DNA from: Actinomycetes bacterium
GTDB lineage: Bacteria > Actinomycetota > Actinomycetes > Actinomycetales > Cellulomonadaceae
DNA length: 11,929 nt
Assembly: GCA_023388235.1 (NCBI GenBank)
Contig: JAEWGQ010000001.1
Span: 1 to 11,929 of the forward strand
Direction: 5' to 3'
The translations under genes were made by a program, and so were the position numbers. Shown in pieces: positions 5,585 to 11,929 of this stretch. Under the pieces are notes generated by a model that saw nothing but the letters and a program-made list of their open reading frames with translations, had not been told where the DNA came from and did not search any database. The first letter of the stretch is position 1. Each line of letters starts with the position of its first letter.

Positions 5585-7060
5585 ATGCCGTCCACCCACT
5601 CACCCGCCACCGACCGGCCGCCGGTCCGGCACGCGGGGCTGATCGTCGCGGTCCTCGCGTTCGGCAGCCTCTGCGGCGCGCTCATGCAGTCGCTCGTCAT
5701 CCCGATCCAGGGCGCGCTGCCCGGGCTGCTGCACACCTCCCCCGCCAACGCGTCGTGGGTCGTCACCGCCACCCTGCTCGGGTCCGCGGTCGCGATGCCG
5801 CTCACCGGCCGGCTGGCGGACATCGTCGGCAAGAAGCCGGTGCTCGTGGTGTCCGCGGCGGTGCTGCTCGTCGGGTCCCTGGTCTGCGCGCTGTCCAGCA
5901 GCCTGCCGGTGGTCCTCACCGGCCGGGTGCTGCAGGGCGTCGCGATGGGGTTCATCCCGGTGGCGATCTCCCTCGCCCGCGAGGTGGCCCCGCCCGCGAC
6001 CGCGCACACCGCCGTCGCCGGCATCAGCGCCACCCTCGGCGTCGGCGGCGCGCTCGGCCTGCCGCTCGCCGCGTGGGTGGCCCAGAGCCACGACTGGCAC
6101 CTGCTGTTCTGGATCTCCACCGGGCTCGCCGCGGTCGTCCTCGTCGCCGTCGCCGTGCTGCTGCCCCCGCTGCACGACGCCCACCCGGCCCCGGTCGACC
6201 ACGTCGGCGCCGTCGGCCTGTCGATCGGCCTCGTCGCGGTGCTCGTCGCCGTGAGCAAGGGCAGCGCGTGGGGCTGGACCTCCGGCACCACGTGGGGCCT
6301 GCTCGCCGGCGGCGTCGTGGTGCTGGTCGCCTGGGGCCGGTACGAGCTGCGGCACGACGCCCCGCTCGTCGACCTGCGGACCACCGCGCGCCGCCCGGTG
6401 CTCCTGACGAACATCGCGGCGCTGCTCGTCGGCTTCGGCATGATGGCGCAGTCCATCGTGGCGCCGCAGCTGCTGCAGCTCCCCACCGCGACCGGCTTCG
6501 GGCTCGGGCAGACCGTGCTGCAGGCCGGCGTCTGGATGGCGCCCGCCGGCGTGATGATGCTGCTGCTCACCCCGGTCTCCAGCCGGCTGCTGCGCACCCT
6601 CGGCGGCCGCGCGGCGCTCGCGCTCGGCGCCACCGTGCTGGCCGGCGGGTACCTGCTCGCCACGTTCCTCACCGACGCCCCGTGGCAGCTCATGCTCGCG
6701 AGCTGCGTCGCCAGCGCCGGGGTCGGCATCGGCTACGCCGCCATGCCCACGCTCATCATGCAGAACGTGCCCGCCGAGGAGGCCGCGTCCGGCGTCGGCG
6801 TGAACGCCCTCATGCGGTCGATGGGCACGACCACCGCCGGCGCGGTCATGGCCATGGTGCTCACCAGCCGGACCGTCGCGTTCGGCCCGGCGCAGATCCC
6901 CGCGGAGGGCGCGTTCCGGCTCTGCTTCGCCATCGGGGCGGCCGCCGCCGTCGCCGGGGCGCTCGTGGCCCTGGCCATCCCGCGCCCGCGCCGCGGCGCC
7001 GCGGCCGCCGCACCCGCGCCCGCCGCGGAGCAGCCGCAGGAGTCGCCGGTCGGGCACTGA
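5585..7060 (+). CDS. MFS efflux transporter, DHA2 (14-TM) type
   Basis: This 491-residue major facilitator protein is the right length for the 14-helix DHA2 drug:H+ antiporter group (EmrB/QacA relatives). Helix 1 begins near residue 18. Motif A, GRLADIVGKKP (75-85), lies in the loop between helices 2 and 3. Arg114 in LTGRVLQGVAMG matches motif B in helix 4. LGVGGALGLPLAAWV (151-165) is the antiporter motif C in helix 5, though with Leu where Gly is usual before Pro160. Hydrophobic segments continue to about residue 465, and a charged Ala/Pro-rich tail lies in the cytoplasm. ATG at 5585 follows GAGGAG by 4 nt; an in-frame GTG at 5558 lies inside the operator and is rejected. It probably exports toxic organic compounds by proton exchange. 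Control by the divergent MarR regulator is likely; the substrate is unknown. Confidence 0.92.
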   Translation: MPSTHSPATDRPPVRHAGLIVAVLAFGSLCGALMQSLVIPIQGALPGLLHTSPANASWVVTATLLGSAVAMPLTGRLADIVGKKPVLVVSAAVLLVGSLVCALSSSLPVVLTGRVLQGVAMGFIPVAISLAREVAPPATAHTAVAGISATLGVGGALGLPLAAWVAQSHDWHLLFWISTGLAAVVLVAVAVLLPPLHDAHPAPVDHVGAVGLSIGLVAVLVAVSKGSAWGWTSGTTWGLLAGGVVVLVAWGRYELRHDAPLVDLRTTARRPVLLTNIAALLVGFGMMAQSIVAPQLLQLPTATGFGLGQTVLQAGVWMAPAGVMMLLLTPVSSRLLRTLGGRAALALGATVLAGGYLLATFLTDAPWQLMLASCVASAGVGIGYAAMPTLIMQNVPAEEAASGVGVNALMRSMGTTTAGAVMAMVLTSRTVAFGPAQIPAEGAFRLCFAIGAAAAVAGALVALAIPRPRRGAAAAAPAPAAEQPQESPVGH

Positions 7061-7118
7061 GCGTCGCGTCGCAGCCGTTGTGTACGTTCGTACACAGCGG
7101 CTGCTACCGTCGGGCGCC
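7061..7118 (+). promoter_or_regulatory. Promoter/operator of the acetyltransferase-TetR operon
   Basis: This 58-bp gap contains a 34-bp near-perfect palindrome (7071-7104). TACCGT at 7105-7110, fitting TAnnnT, follows immediately. Transcription would begin around 7117-7119, at or next to the ATG at 7119. No ribosome binding site is visible before that ATG, so a leaderless or nearly leaderless message is plausible. Transcription from the pump gene could also read through. Confidence 0.5.
7071..7104. promoter_or_regulatory. 34-bp operator-like palindrome
   Basis: GCAGCCGTTGTGTACG (7071-7086) and CGTACACAGCGGCTGC (7089-7104) are inverted copies with one mismatch in 16 and a 2-bp centre. The very short centre favours a protein-binding site over a hairpin, although attenuation or termination of the upstream pump transcript cannot be excluded. 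The core TTGTGTACGTT (7078-7088) is identical to 5556-5566 in the MarR/pump promoter, linking the two promoters. Either the MarR protein or the TetR protein encoded at 7700-8278 could bind it. Confidence 0.72.
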
Positions 7119-7703
7119 ATGACCACCGACTACTTCGCCGGCGACCCGCGGACCCAGCACGAGCGCATGCTCGCCGGGGACCTCTACCTGTCGGACGACC
7201 CGACGATCATCGAGCAGCAGGTCCGCGCCGTGCGGCTCGCCGCCCGGTTCCGGGCCGCCTACGACGAGGACCCCGAGGCCGGCCAGGCCGTCCTGCGGGA
7301 GCTGTTCGGGGCCGTCGGCGAGGGCACGTTCGTCCGCGCACCCGTCCACGTGGACTACGGCAGCCGCGTCACCGTCGGGGCGCGCACGTTCATCAACATG
7401 GGCCTGACGGCGCTCGACGTCGCCGCCATCCGGATCGGCGACGACTGCCAGATCGGCCCGCACGTCCAGCTGCTCACGCCCACCCACCCCGTCGACCCGC
7501 AGCCCCGGCGCGACAAGCTCGAGGCGGCCCGGCCGATCACGATCGGCGACAACGTCTGGCTCGGCGGCGGCGTGATCGTGTGCCCGGGCGTCACCATCGG
7601 CGACAACGCCGTGGTCGGCGCGGGCTCGGTCGTCACCCGCGACATCCCCCCGAACGTGGTCGCGGTCGGGAACCCGGCCCGGGTGGTCCGCGAGATCCCG
7701 TGA
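7119..7703 (+). CDS. Sugar O-acetyltransferase, Maa/LacA/NodL family
   Basis: This 194-residue protein matches maltose/galactoside O-acetyltransferases in length and layout. An N-terminal helical Mac domain, including MLAGDLYLSDDP (17-28), precedes a left-handed beta-helix of hexapeptide repeats. These are seen as VTVGAR, IRIGDD, ITIGDNVWLGGG and VTIGDNAVVGAGSVV (about 85-172). The family's acceptor-site residues are present: FINMGLTALD (91-100, with Asn93 and Asp100) and the catalytic His123 in LLTPTHPVDP. The C-terminal GNPARVV closes the acetyl-CoA site. Relatives transfer acetyl from acetyl-CoA to a sugar hydroxyl and work as trimers in the cytoplasm; the acceptor here is unknown. ATG at 7119 is used; upstream in-frame codons to 7080 translate the palindrome and are rejected. 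The stop overlaps the TetR GTG start in GTGA, making a two-gene operon. Confidence 0.9.
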   Translation: MTTDYFAGDPRTQHERMLAGDLYLSDDPTIIEQQVRAVRLAARFRAAYDEDPEAGQAVLRELFGAVGEGTFVRAPVHVDYGSRVTVGARTFINMGLTALDVAAIRIGDDCQIGPHVQLLTPTHPVDPQPRRDKLEAARPITIGDNVWLGGGVIVCPGVTIGDNAVVGAGSVVTRDIPPNVVAVGNPARVVREIP

Positions 7704-8278
7704 CCGCCACCCCCGCGCCGCGGCCGCGCGCCCGGCGCACCGACCCCGGGCGGCGCGACCGGATCGTCGCCGCGTGCCTCGAGGTGATCGCCGCCGAGGG
7801 GGTCGACGGCACCTCGCTGCGCCGGGTCGCGGCGGCGGCGGACGTGCCGCTCGGGTCGACGACCTACCACTTCGAGGGCCGCGACGACCTGCTGCGCGCG
7901 GCGTTCACGCGGTTCGCGGACTCCGTGGCCGACCGGTTCGCCGCACGCCTCGCGGCCGTGGCGCCGGGCGACCGCGAGGGCGGCGTCCGCGCCGTGGTCG
8001 ACCTGGTGCTGCGGGACCTGCCGGCCGACCACCGCGACCTCGTCCTCACGCACGAGCTCTACACCCTAGCCGCCCGTGACCCGCGCTACCGCACGCTCAC
8101 CAACGCGTGGATGCGCCGCAGCCGCCAGGCGTTCGAGCGCTGCTTCGACCCCGCCACCGCCCGCGTGCTCGACGCCCTCGTCGAGGGCCTGACGCTGCAC
8201 CGCGCGCTCGACGCGGAGCCCCACGACGACGCCGACGTCGAGCTCGCGGTCCGGCGGATCACCGGCACCGTGGCCTGA
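7700..8278 (+). CDS. TetR/AcrR family transcriptional regulator
   Basis: This 192-residue TetR protein starts at GTG 7700, overlapping the acetyltransferase stop by 4 bp, so it is translationally coupled. After a basic, disordered N-terminus (1-20), helix 1 is RIVAACLEVIAAEGVDGTS (21-39). The helix-turn-helix is LRRVAAAADVPLGSTTYHF (40-58); the TTYHFEGRDDLLRAAF end is diagnostic. The C-terminal domain (about 95-190), with HELYTLAARDPRYR and VEGLTLHRAL, resembles the TetR_C groups that sense small ligands. As the distal gene of the acetyltransferase operon it probably autoregulates that operon through the palindrome at 7071-7104 and might act with the MarR protein on the pump. A CTA leucine codon (8066-8068) is rare for this sequence style. 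The ligand is unknown. Confidence 0.91.
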   Translation: MTATPAPRPRARRTDPGRRDRIVAACLEVIAAEGVDGTSLRRVAAAADVPLGSTTYHFEGRDDLLRAAFTRFADSVADRFAARLAAVAPGDREGGVRAVVDLVLRDLPADHRDLVLTHELYTLAARDPRYRTLTNAWMRRSRQAFERCFDPATARVLDALVEGLTLHRALDAEPHDDADVELAVRRITGTVA

Positions 8279-8308
8279 CGGGCGGGCGCGGGGGGCCGCA
8301 CGCGCGGC

Positions 8309-8349
8309 GGGGCCGTCCCGCCGCCGGAGGTCGGCAGCGGGACGGCCCC
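8309..8349. terminator. Bidirectional hairpin terminator
   Basis: A perfect 13-bp inverted repeat, GGGGCCGTCCCGC at 8309-8321 and its complement at 8337-8349, has a 15-nt loop that can itself pair GCCG (8323-8326) with CGGC (8332-8335). It lies between the convergent TetR gene (stop at 8278) and the surface protein gene (stop at 8358). It would end transcripts from both sides. No U-tract is present. Confidence 0.78.
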
Positions 8350-8357
8350 TCGGTGCG

Positions 8358-10517
8358 TCAGCCGTCCGACCGGCGGCGCCGCACCAGCACCAGCGCCGCA
8401 CCGGCCGCGGCGAGCGCGACCGCCAGAGCGCCCACGGCGCCCGCCGGGGACCCGGTGCGCGCCAGCACCCGCGGGCCGCCCTTCCCGTCGGCGTCGACCG
8501 CGAGGACCTCGGAGCGGTAGCGGGGCTCCGCCGGGTCGGCCGGGTCGGCGGGATCGACCGGGTCGGCGGGGTCCGCCGGGTCGGCGGGATCGGCCGGGTC
8601 GGCGGGATCGACGGGGTCGGGCACCGGCGGCACCGCCCGGTAGACGTAGACCACCTCGGTGTCCTCGGCGGCCAGCGTGCCGTCGGCGTTCGCCGGCACC
8701 GCCACCAGCGTCCAGCCGTCGAACGACCGGCGCTCGGTGGTGTACGCGTCCCCGACCTCGCCGGTGTGCGCGTGCGGGTCGGCGAGCGGCGTCCCGTCCT
8801 CGGTCACCCACCGGACGGTCAGGTGCGCCGGCGTCCGGACCTCGGGCTCCCGGCGGTAGACGTACACGACCTCGGTGGTGCCCTCGGTGTACACACCGTC
8901 CGCGTTCTCCGGCGTGGCCACCAGCGTGTAGCCGGGCACGTCCCGCGAGGACGTCGTGTACGGGTCGTCGACGGCTCCCTGCGAGCGCTCGCCCGGGGCG
9001 ATCTCCCGCCCCTCCTCGTCCACGTGCCGCACGACCACCTCGCCGGGCACCGGCGCGGGCACCGGCCGGTACACGTAGACGACCTCGGTCGTGCCCTCGG
9101 TCAGCGTCCCGTCCTGGTTGGCCGGCAGCGCCACCAGCTCGTACCCCGGCACGTCGGCGGGCGACGTGCGGTAGGGGTCACCGACGGCGCCCCGGCTGGT
9201 GGAGCCCTCGGCGACCGGGTCGCCGGCCTCGTCCACGTACCGCACGACCAGGTCGGCGGGCACCGGGGCGGGGTCCTCGAACGTCACGCTGGTGCTGCCC
9301 GGCGCGTCCAGGCCCCGGCGGACGACGATCTCGCCCGGCCCGTTGGTGTAGGTGCCGGCCGCGCGGGCCGTGACGTCGACGGCGATCGTCACCGCGGCGG
9401 CACCGGCGGCCAGCGCGCCCCCGGTCACGGTGATCGACGAGGCGCCCGGCTCGGCGACCACCGTGGCGGTGCCGTCCACGACCAGGCGCGGGTCGTCCGC
9501 GACGACCAGCCCGGCGGGCAGCGCGTCGGTGAACGCCCAGCCCTCCTTGGCCGCGAGCTCCGCCGTGTTCGTCACGGTGAAGGTCAGGCGCACGGGCTCG
9601 CCGGTCCGGGCGTGCGCGGGCGCGAGCTCCTTGTCGAGCTGCGGCGTGACGTCGAGGATCGTGATGTCGTCGAAGGCGCCGTCGTTGCCCAGGTGCGCCG
9701 ACGTCATGTTCCGGACCACGAGCCCGAAGCTGCCGCCGTCGTAGAGGAACGAACGGTCCGAGGCGAACTGCCCGGCCCGCACCGGCTCGCTCGCGCCCGG
9801 CGTCAGCCGGCTGACCTCGACGGTCCGCGCGCGCGGGTCCGTCAGCGGGTCGATCGGCGTCGTGGTCAGCGCGGTCTCCACGCCCCCGCGGTCGACGGAG
9901 AGCATCAGCTGCGGGTTCTCGCGGTTGCGCGCGACGCCGGTGGCGCCGGGGTTCCGCGCGTTGGTGGCCGCGGCGGACATCGAGAACGCCAGGAACCGGC
10001 CCTGGGCGTCCGCGAGCGCGATGTCCTCGACCGTGCGGAACATGACCTGGCCGCCCGCGGGGGCGGGGCCGGTGCTCTGGGTGTACGCCGAGATCACCGT
10101 GTTGCTGCGGGCGGCCCCGGCGGGCGTCCCGTTGACGAGGCCGATCGCCTCGGACAGCTGGCGCAGGGTGCCGAAGGCGGTGTCCTGGGTCCCGTTGGCG
10201 GACCCGGTGCCGTCGGACGGGGCGGCGGTGTTGCCCCAGGACAGGACCATGCCGTTGGCCTTGACGCTGTCGACCCAGTACGGGTCGGCGGTGTAGCGGG
10301 CGCCGGTGGCGCCCACGTAGTCGGGGAGCATCGTGCGGAGCCCGGTGTCGGGCGCGCGCTCGAAGTCCTCGTGGAACACGACGGGGGCCTCGGCCGGGAC
10401 GCCGGGGCTGCCGGGCGCCGCCTGGGCGGTGCCGGCTCCGGCGAGGACGAGGGCCCCGGTGACCGCCGCGGCGATGCCGGCGGCGGCGGTGCGGGCTGGA
10501 CGGCTGCTGCTTCTCAT
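8358..10517 (-). CDS. Sortase-anchored surface protein with DUF11-like and MucBP domains
   Basis: This is a 719-residue secreted protein. A signal peptide (1-33) has a basic start, a hydrophobic core and an AQA-A cleavage site. Residues 45-290 form a beta-rich region with Asn/Gly-rich loops, perhaps a jelly-roll-like adhesin head; no family is assigned. Residues 292-411 look like a DUF11/conserved-repeat domain (VRLTFTVTNTAEL, then FTDALPAGLVV). Three MucBP-type repeats follow at about 421-484, 492-555 and 564-627, each running from VRxVxExG to EVVYVYR. Then come ten DPA/DPV triplets (634-663), the sorting signal LARTG (685-689), a membrane helix (about 691-712) and RRRR. LAxTG is the motif used by class E sortases of high-GC actinobacteria; no sortase gene is in the window. 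The likely role is adhesion to glycans or surfaces (inference). GGGGAG (complement of 10526-10531) lies 8 nt before the ATG. The gene diverges from the GntR gene. Confidence 0.9.
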   Translation of the reverse strand: MRSSSRPARTAAAGIAAAVTGALVLAGAGTAQAAPGSPGVPAEAPVVFHEDFERAPDTGLRTMLPDYVGATGARYTADPYWVDSVKANGMVLSWGNTAAPSDGTGSANGTQDTAFGTLRQLSEAIGLVNGTPAGAARSNTVISAYTQSTGPAPAGGQVMFRTVEDIALADAQGRFLAFSMSAAATNARNPGATGVARNRENPQLMLSVDRGGVETALTTTPIDPLTDPRARTVEVSRLTPGASEPVRAGQFASDRSFLYDGGSFGLVVRNMTSAHLGNDGAFDDITILDVTPQLDKELAPAHARTGEPVRLTFTVTNTAELAAKEGWAFTDALPAGLVVADDPRLVVDGTATVVAEPGASSITVTGGALAAGAAAVTIAVDVTARAAGTYTNGPGEIVVRRGLDAPGSTSVTFEDPAPVPADLVVRYVDEAGDPVAEGSTSRGAVGDPYRTSPADVPGYELVALPANQDGTLTEGTTEVVYVYRPVPAPVPGEVVVRHVDEEGREIAPGERSQGAVDDPYTTSSRDVPGYTLVATPENADGVYTEGTTEVVYVYRREPEVRTPAHLTVRWVTEDGTPLADPHAHTGEVGDAYTTERRSFDGWTLVAVPANADGTLAAEDTEVVYVYRAVPPVPDPVDPADPADPADPADPADPVDPADPADPAEPRYRSEVLAVDADGKGGPRVLARTGSPAGAVGALAVALAAAGAALVLVRRRRSDG
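8529..8618 (-). repeat. 9-bp tandem repeat encoding Asp-Pro-Ala linker
   Basis: Ten tandem 9-bp units encode DPA or DPV (residues 634-663 of the surface protein). DPV occurs at units 1 and 7, suggesting an older 54-bp (18-residue) duplication within the array. It forms the cell-wall-spanning linker before the sorting signal. Changes in copy number would stay in frame, so the linker length can vary without loss of the anchor. Confidence 0.85.
8637..9257 (-). repeat. Three tandem MucBP-type domain repeats
   Basis: The three repeats are encoded at 9066-9257, 8853-9044 and 8637-8828, each 64 residues long. They share VVRxVDExG, a GxVGDPYxT-like middle, PGYxLVAxPxNxDG and EGTTEVVYVYR. Repeats one and two are closest; the third has diverged (VRWVTEDG, FDGWTLV). 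MucBP domains of lactobacilli and listeriae bind mucin-like glycans, but in a probable environmental actinobacterium the ligand may be another glycan. Confidence 0.82.
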
Positions 10518-10635
10518 CGGACCTGCTCCCCTGTGATCGGTAGCGGCGGTCGCGTAAGTATTTCAGCGTCCACGACCACGTTCAGGGACCAACGTCCTCA
10601 TGCGCAGGTGGGTCCCGGGCTGGTTGGATGGGCGG
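10518..10635. promoter_or_regulatory. Divergent promoter region, surface protein / GntR gene
   Basis: These 118 bp separate the divergent starts. An AT-richer patch at 10554-10565 may hold the -10 of the surface protein gene: on the minus strand TGAACG is followed 18 bp later by TACTTA. ACGTT (10578-10582) and AACGT (10591-10595) form a short 5-bp inverted repeat that could be a regulator half-site pair, but chance is a real possibility. TTGGAT at 10624-10629 ends 6 nt before the GTG at 10636, the spacing of leaderless actinobacterial promoters. No strong signal stands out. Confidence 0.35.
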
Positions 10636-11929
10636 GTGCCGATCCCCCGCCAGCCCATGCCGCTGACCCGGACCCCGCTGCGCGACGAGGTCGCCGCGCA
10701 GCTCACGCACCGCCTGGTCACGGGCGAGCTCGCCCCGGGCGCGCGGCTCGACGACGAGGAGCTGCTGCGGCTGACCGGCACCTCGCGGGCGCCGCTGCGG
10801 GAGGCGCTCAACCAGCTCGCCGCGGTCGGCCTCGTCGACGTCGCACCCCGGCGCTCCACCCACGTGACGCGGCTCGACGGGCGCGCCTCGCGCGAGTCCC
10901 TCGAGGTCGACGGCGCGATCCTCGCCCAGTCGCTCGCCGAGGTCGCGGCCCACCTCGACGACCGGACGCGCGCGACCCTCGAGCGCCTGCGCGGCACCGT
11001 GCTGGCCGACGCCACCGCCTACCGCGAGGCCGCCCGCCACGACGGCCTGCGCCCGCTGCTGGACGCCGTCGTCGCCGGCACCGGCAACCCCGAGTACGCC
11101 CGGGTGTCGGCGGCGGTCAGCCCGGTCGCGCACCGCTTCGCCGCCCTGCACGCCGACGACCTCCGGGCGGCGCACCACGCCGCGATGCGCGACGCGGTGG
11201 ACGCCGCGCTCGCCGGCGACGCGGACGGCGCGCGCACCGCGTGGCAGGCGCTCGTCGACGCGCTGGTCGCCGACACCGCCATGACGGGCGAGGCGGACCA
11301 CCCGCCGGCCCCGCCGTCCGCCCCGACGCTGCGGCAGCGCGCGGCCGACGCCATCGAGGCGGCGATCCAGGACGGCACGCTCGACCCCGGCGAGACGCTC
11401 CGCGAGTCCGAGCTGATGGTCTGGCTCGGCGTCTCCCGCACCCCCGTCCGGGAGGCCCTCGCGGCGCTCGCCCGGGACGGCCTCGTCGTGCAGGAGCACC
11501 ACCGGCCGGCCCGCGTCGCGCAGACGACGCCCGAGTCGCTGCGGCACGTGCTGCGGGCGCTCGCCGTGCTGCGGTCCCTGGCCGTCCGGTTGGCCGTCCG
11601 GTCCGACGCCGACGGCCTCGCGTCCGCCCTCGCGGCGCTCGAGCCCTGGACCGTCGGACCCGCGCCCGAGGACACCGCACGGGCGACTCTGCGGCTGACG
11701 GCGGCCCTCGACGCGCACTGCCCGAACCGGGTGCTCGTGCGGCACGCCTCGACCCTCGCCGCGCGCGCCCGCTGGTCCGTCGCGCACCACCCCGCCCGGC
11801 TGCGCACCTTCGACGCCGACGCTGTCGCCGGGCTGCGCGCGGCGGTCGCCGCCCGGGACGAGGTCGCCGCCGAGGCGGCGCTGTGGTCGGCCTACACCGC
11901 GGTGGCGCCGAACCGCTCGTCGATCACCA
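10636..11929 (+). CDS. Tandem double GntR/FCD-like transcriptional regulator (3' partial)
   Basis: The frame is open for 431 codons to the window edge without a stop. It encodes two successive GntR-type units. Unit one has a winged helix at about 13-80, with the signature TGTSRAPLREALNQL (47-61), and a helical domain to about 215. That domain includes TGNPEY (149-154) and DLRAAHHAAMRDAVDAALAG, typical of the FCD effector fold. Unit two begins near 230, with GVSRTPVREALAALARDGL (265-283) and a second helical domain running to the edge (DAHCPNRVLVRH at 359-370). The metal-binding Asp/His set of FCD domains looks incomplete in both. Ordinary GntR/FCD proteins have one such unit of about 220-240 residues and act as dimers, so this may be a fused dimer. 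GTG at 10636 is preferred; ATG at 10600 or 10657 and TTG at 10624 are alternatives. It may regulate the divergent surface protein gene. Confidence 0.85.
   Translation, partial: MPIPRQPMPLTRTPLRDEVAAQLTHRLVTGELAPGARLDDEELLRLTGTSRAPLREALNQLAAVGLVDVAPRRSTHVTRLDGRASRESLEVDGAILAQSLAEVAAHLDDRTRATLERLRGTVLADATAYREAARHDGLRPLLDAVVAGTGNPEYARVSAAVSPVAHRFAALHADDLRAAHHAAMRDAVDAALAGDADGARTAWQALVDALVADTAMTGEADHPPAPPSAPTLRQRAADAIEAAIQDGTLDPGETLRESELMVWLGVSRTPVREALAALARDGLVVQEHHRPARVAQTTPESLRHVLRALAVLRSLAVRLAVRSDADGLASALAALEPWTVGPAPEDTARATLRLTAALDAHCPNRVLVRHASTLAARARWSVAHHPARLRTFDADAVAGLRAAVAARDEVAAEAALWSAYTAVAPNRSSIT

Noticed and set aside
5600-7126. 508-codon open frame on the minus strand
   Set aside because: It is the shadow of the efflux pump gene; the product is Arg/Gly/His-rich and low in complexity, and the plus strand encodes a complete MFS protein.
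8529-8618. Repeats considered as a CRISPR-like or regulatory array
   Set aside because: The 9-bp units have no spacers and encode a continuous Asp-Pro-Ala linker.
10578-10595. ACGTT/AACGT inverted repeat as a definite GntR operator
   Set aside because: Five-bp arms are too short to separate from chance without conservation data; it is only mentioned within the intergenic entry.
10582-11790. 402-codon open frame on the minus strand
   Set aside because: Its translation is rich in Arg/Gly/Val without any domain, and it lies antisense to the plus-strand frame that carries two clear GntR signatures and GC-rich third codon positions.

Overview
The window is very GC-rich DNA (roughly three quarters G+C by eye). 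Codons end almost always in G or C, GTG starts are frequent, and genes overlap by 4 bp. It encodes an LAxTG-type sortase substrate and many TetR/MarR/GntR regulators. This points to a high-GC actinobacterium, and the MucBP/DUF11 surface protein and overall style fit Micrococcales (for example Cellulomonas relatives). The genus is inference. No rRNA, tRNA, CRISPR array, insertion sequence or phage gene was seen.

Layout, left to right. (1) 1-3252, plus strand: a flotillin/SPFH membrane protein whose stop overlaps the GTG start of a RimJ/RimL-type N-acetyltransferase, then a Cof-type HAD phosphatase. (2) 3265-4989: a TetR repressor (minus) diverging from an NAD(P)-dependent epimerase/reductase-like SDR (plus). 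A 20-bp perfect dyad in their shared upstream region is the likely TetR operator. (3) 5042-8278: a MarR regulator (minus) diverges from a 14-TM DHA2-type efflux pump (plus). A sugar O-acetyltransferase of the Maa/LacA type follows, overlapping a second TetR regulator by 4 bp. Dyads sharing the core TTGTGTACGTT stand before the pump and again before the acetyltransferase, so the two transcription units look like one small regulon. (4) 8358-10517, minus strand: a large sortase-anchored surface protein with signal peptide, beta-rich N-terminal region, DUF11-like domain, three MucBP repeats, an Asp-Pro-Ala linker and an LARTG sorting signal. (5) 10636 to the window end, plus strand: a regulator with two consecutive GntR/FCD-like units in one polypeptide, running off the right edge.

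Convergent gene ends at 5003-5043 and 8309-8349 carry 13-bp-stem hairpins that look like bidirectional terminators. The most unusual items are the duplicated GntR protein, which has no stop in the window and is masked by a long antisense open frame, and the linked operator set around the MarR/pump/acetyltransferase/TetR cluster. Next come the YxxxR active site of the epimerase-like protein and the repeat-rich wall linker of the surface protein. Domain positions below were counted by hand on the translations. Family names come from recognisable motifs, not from database searches.
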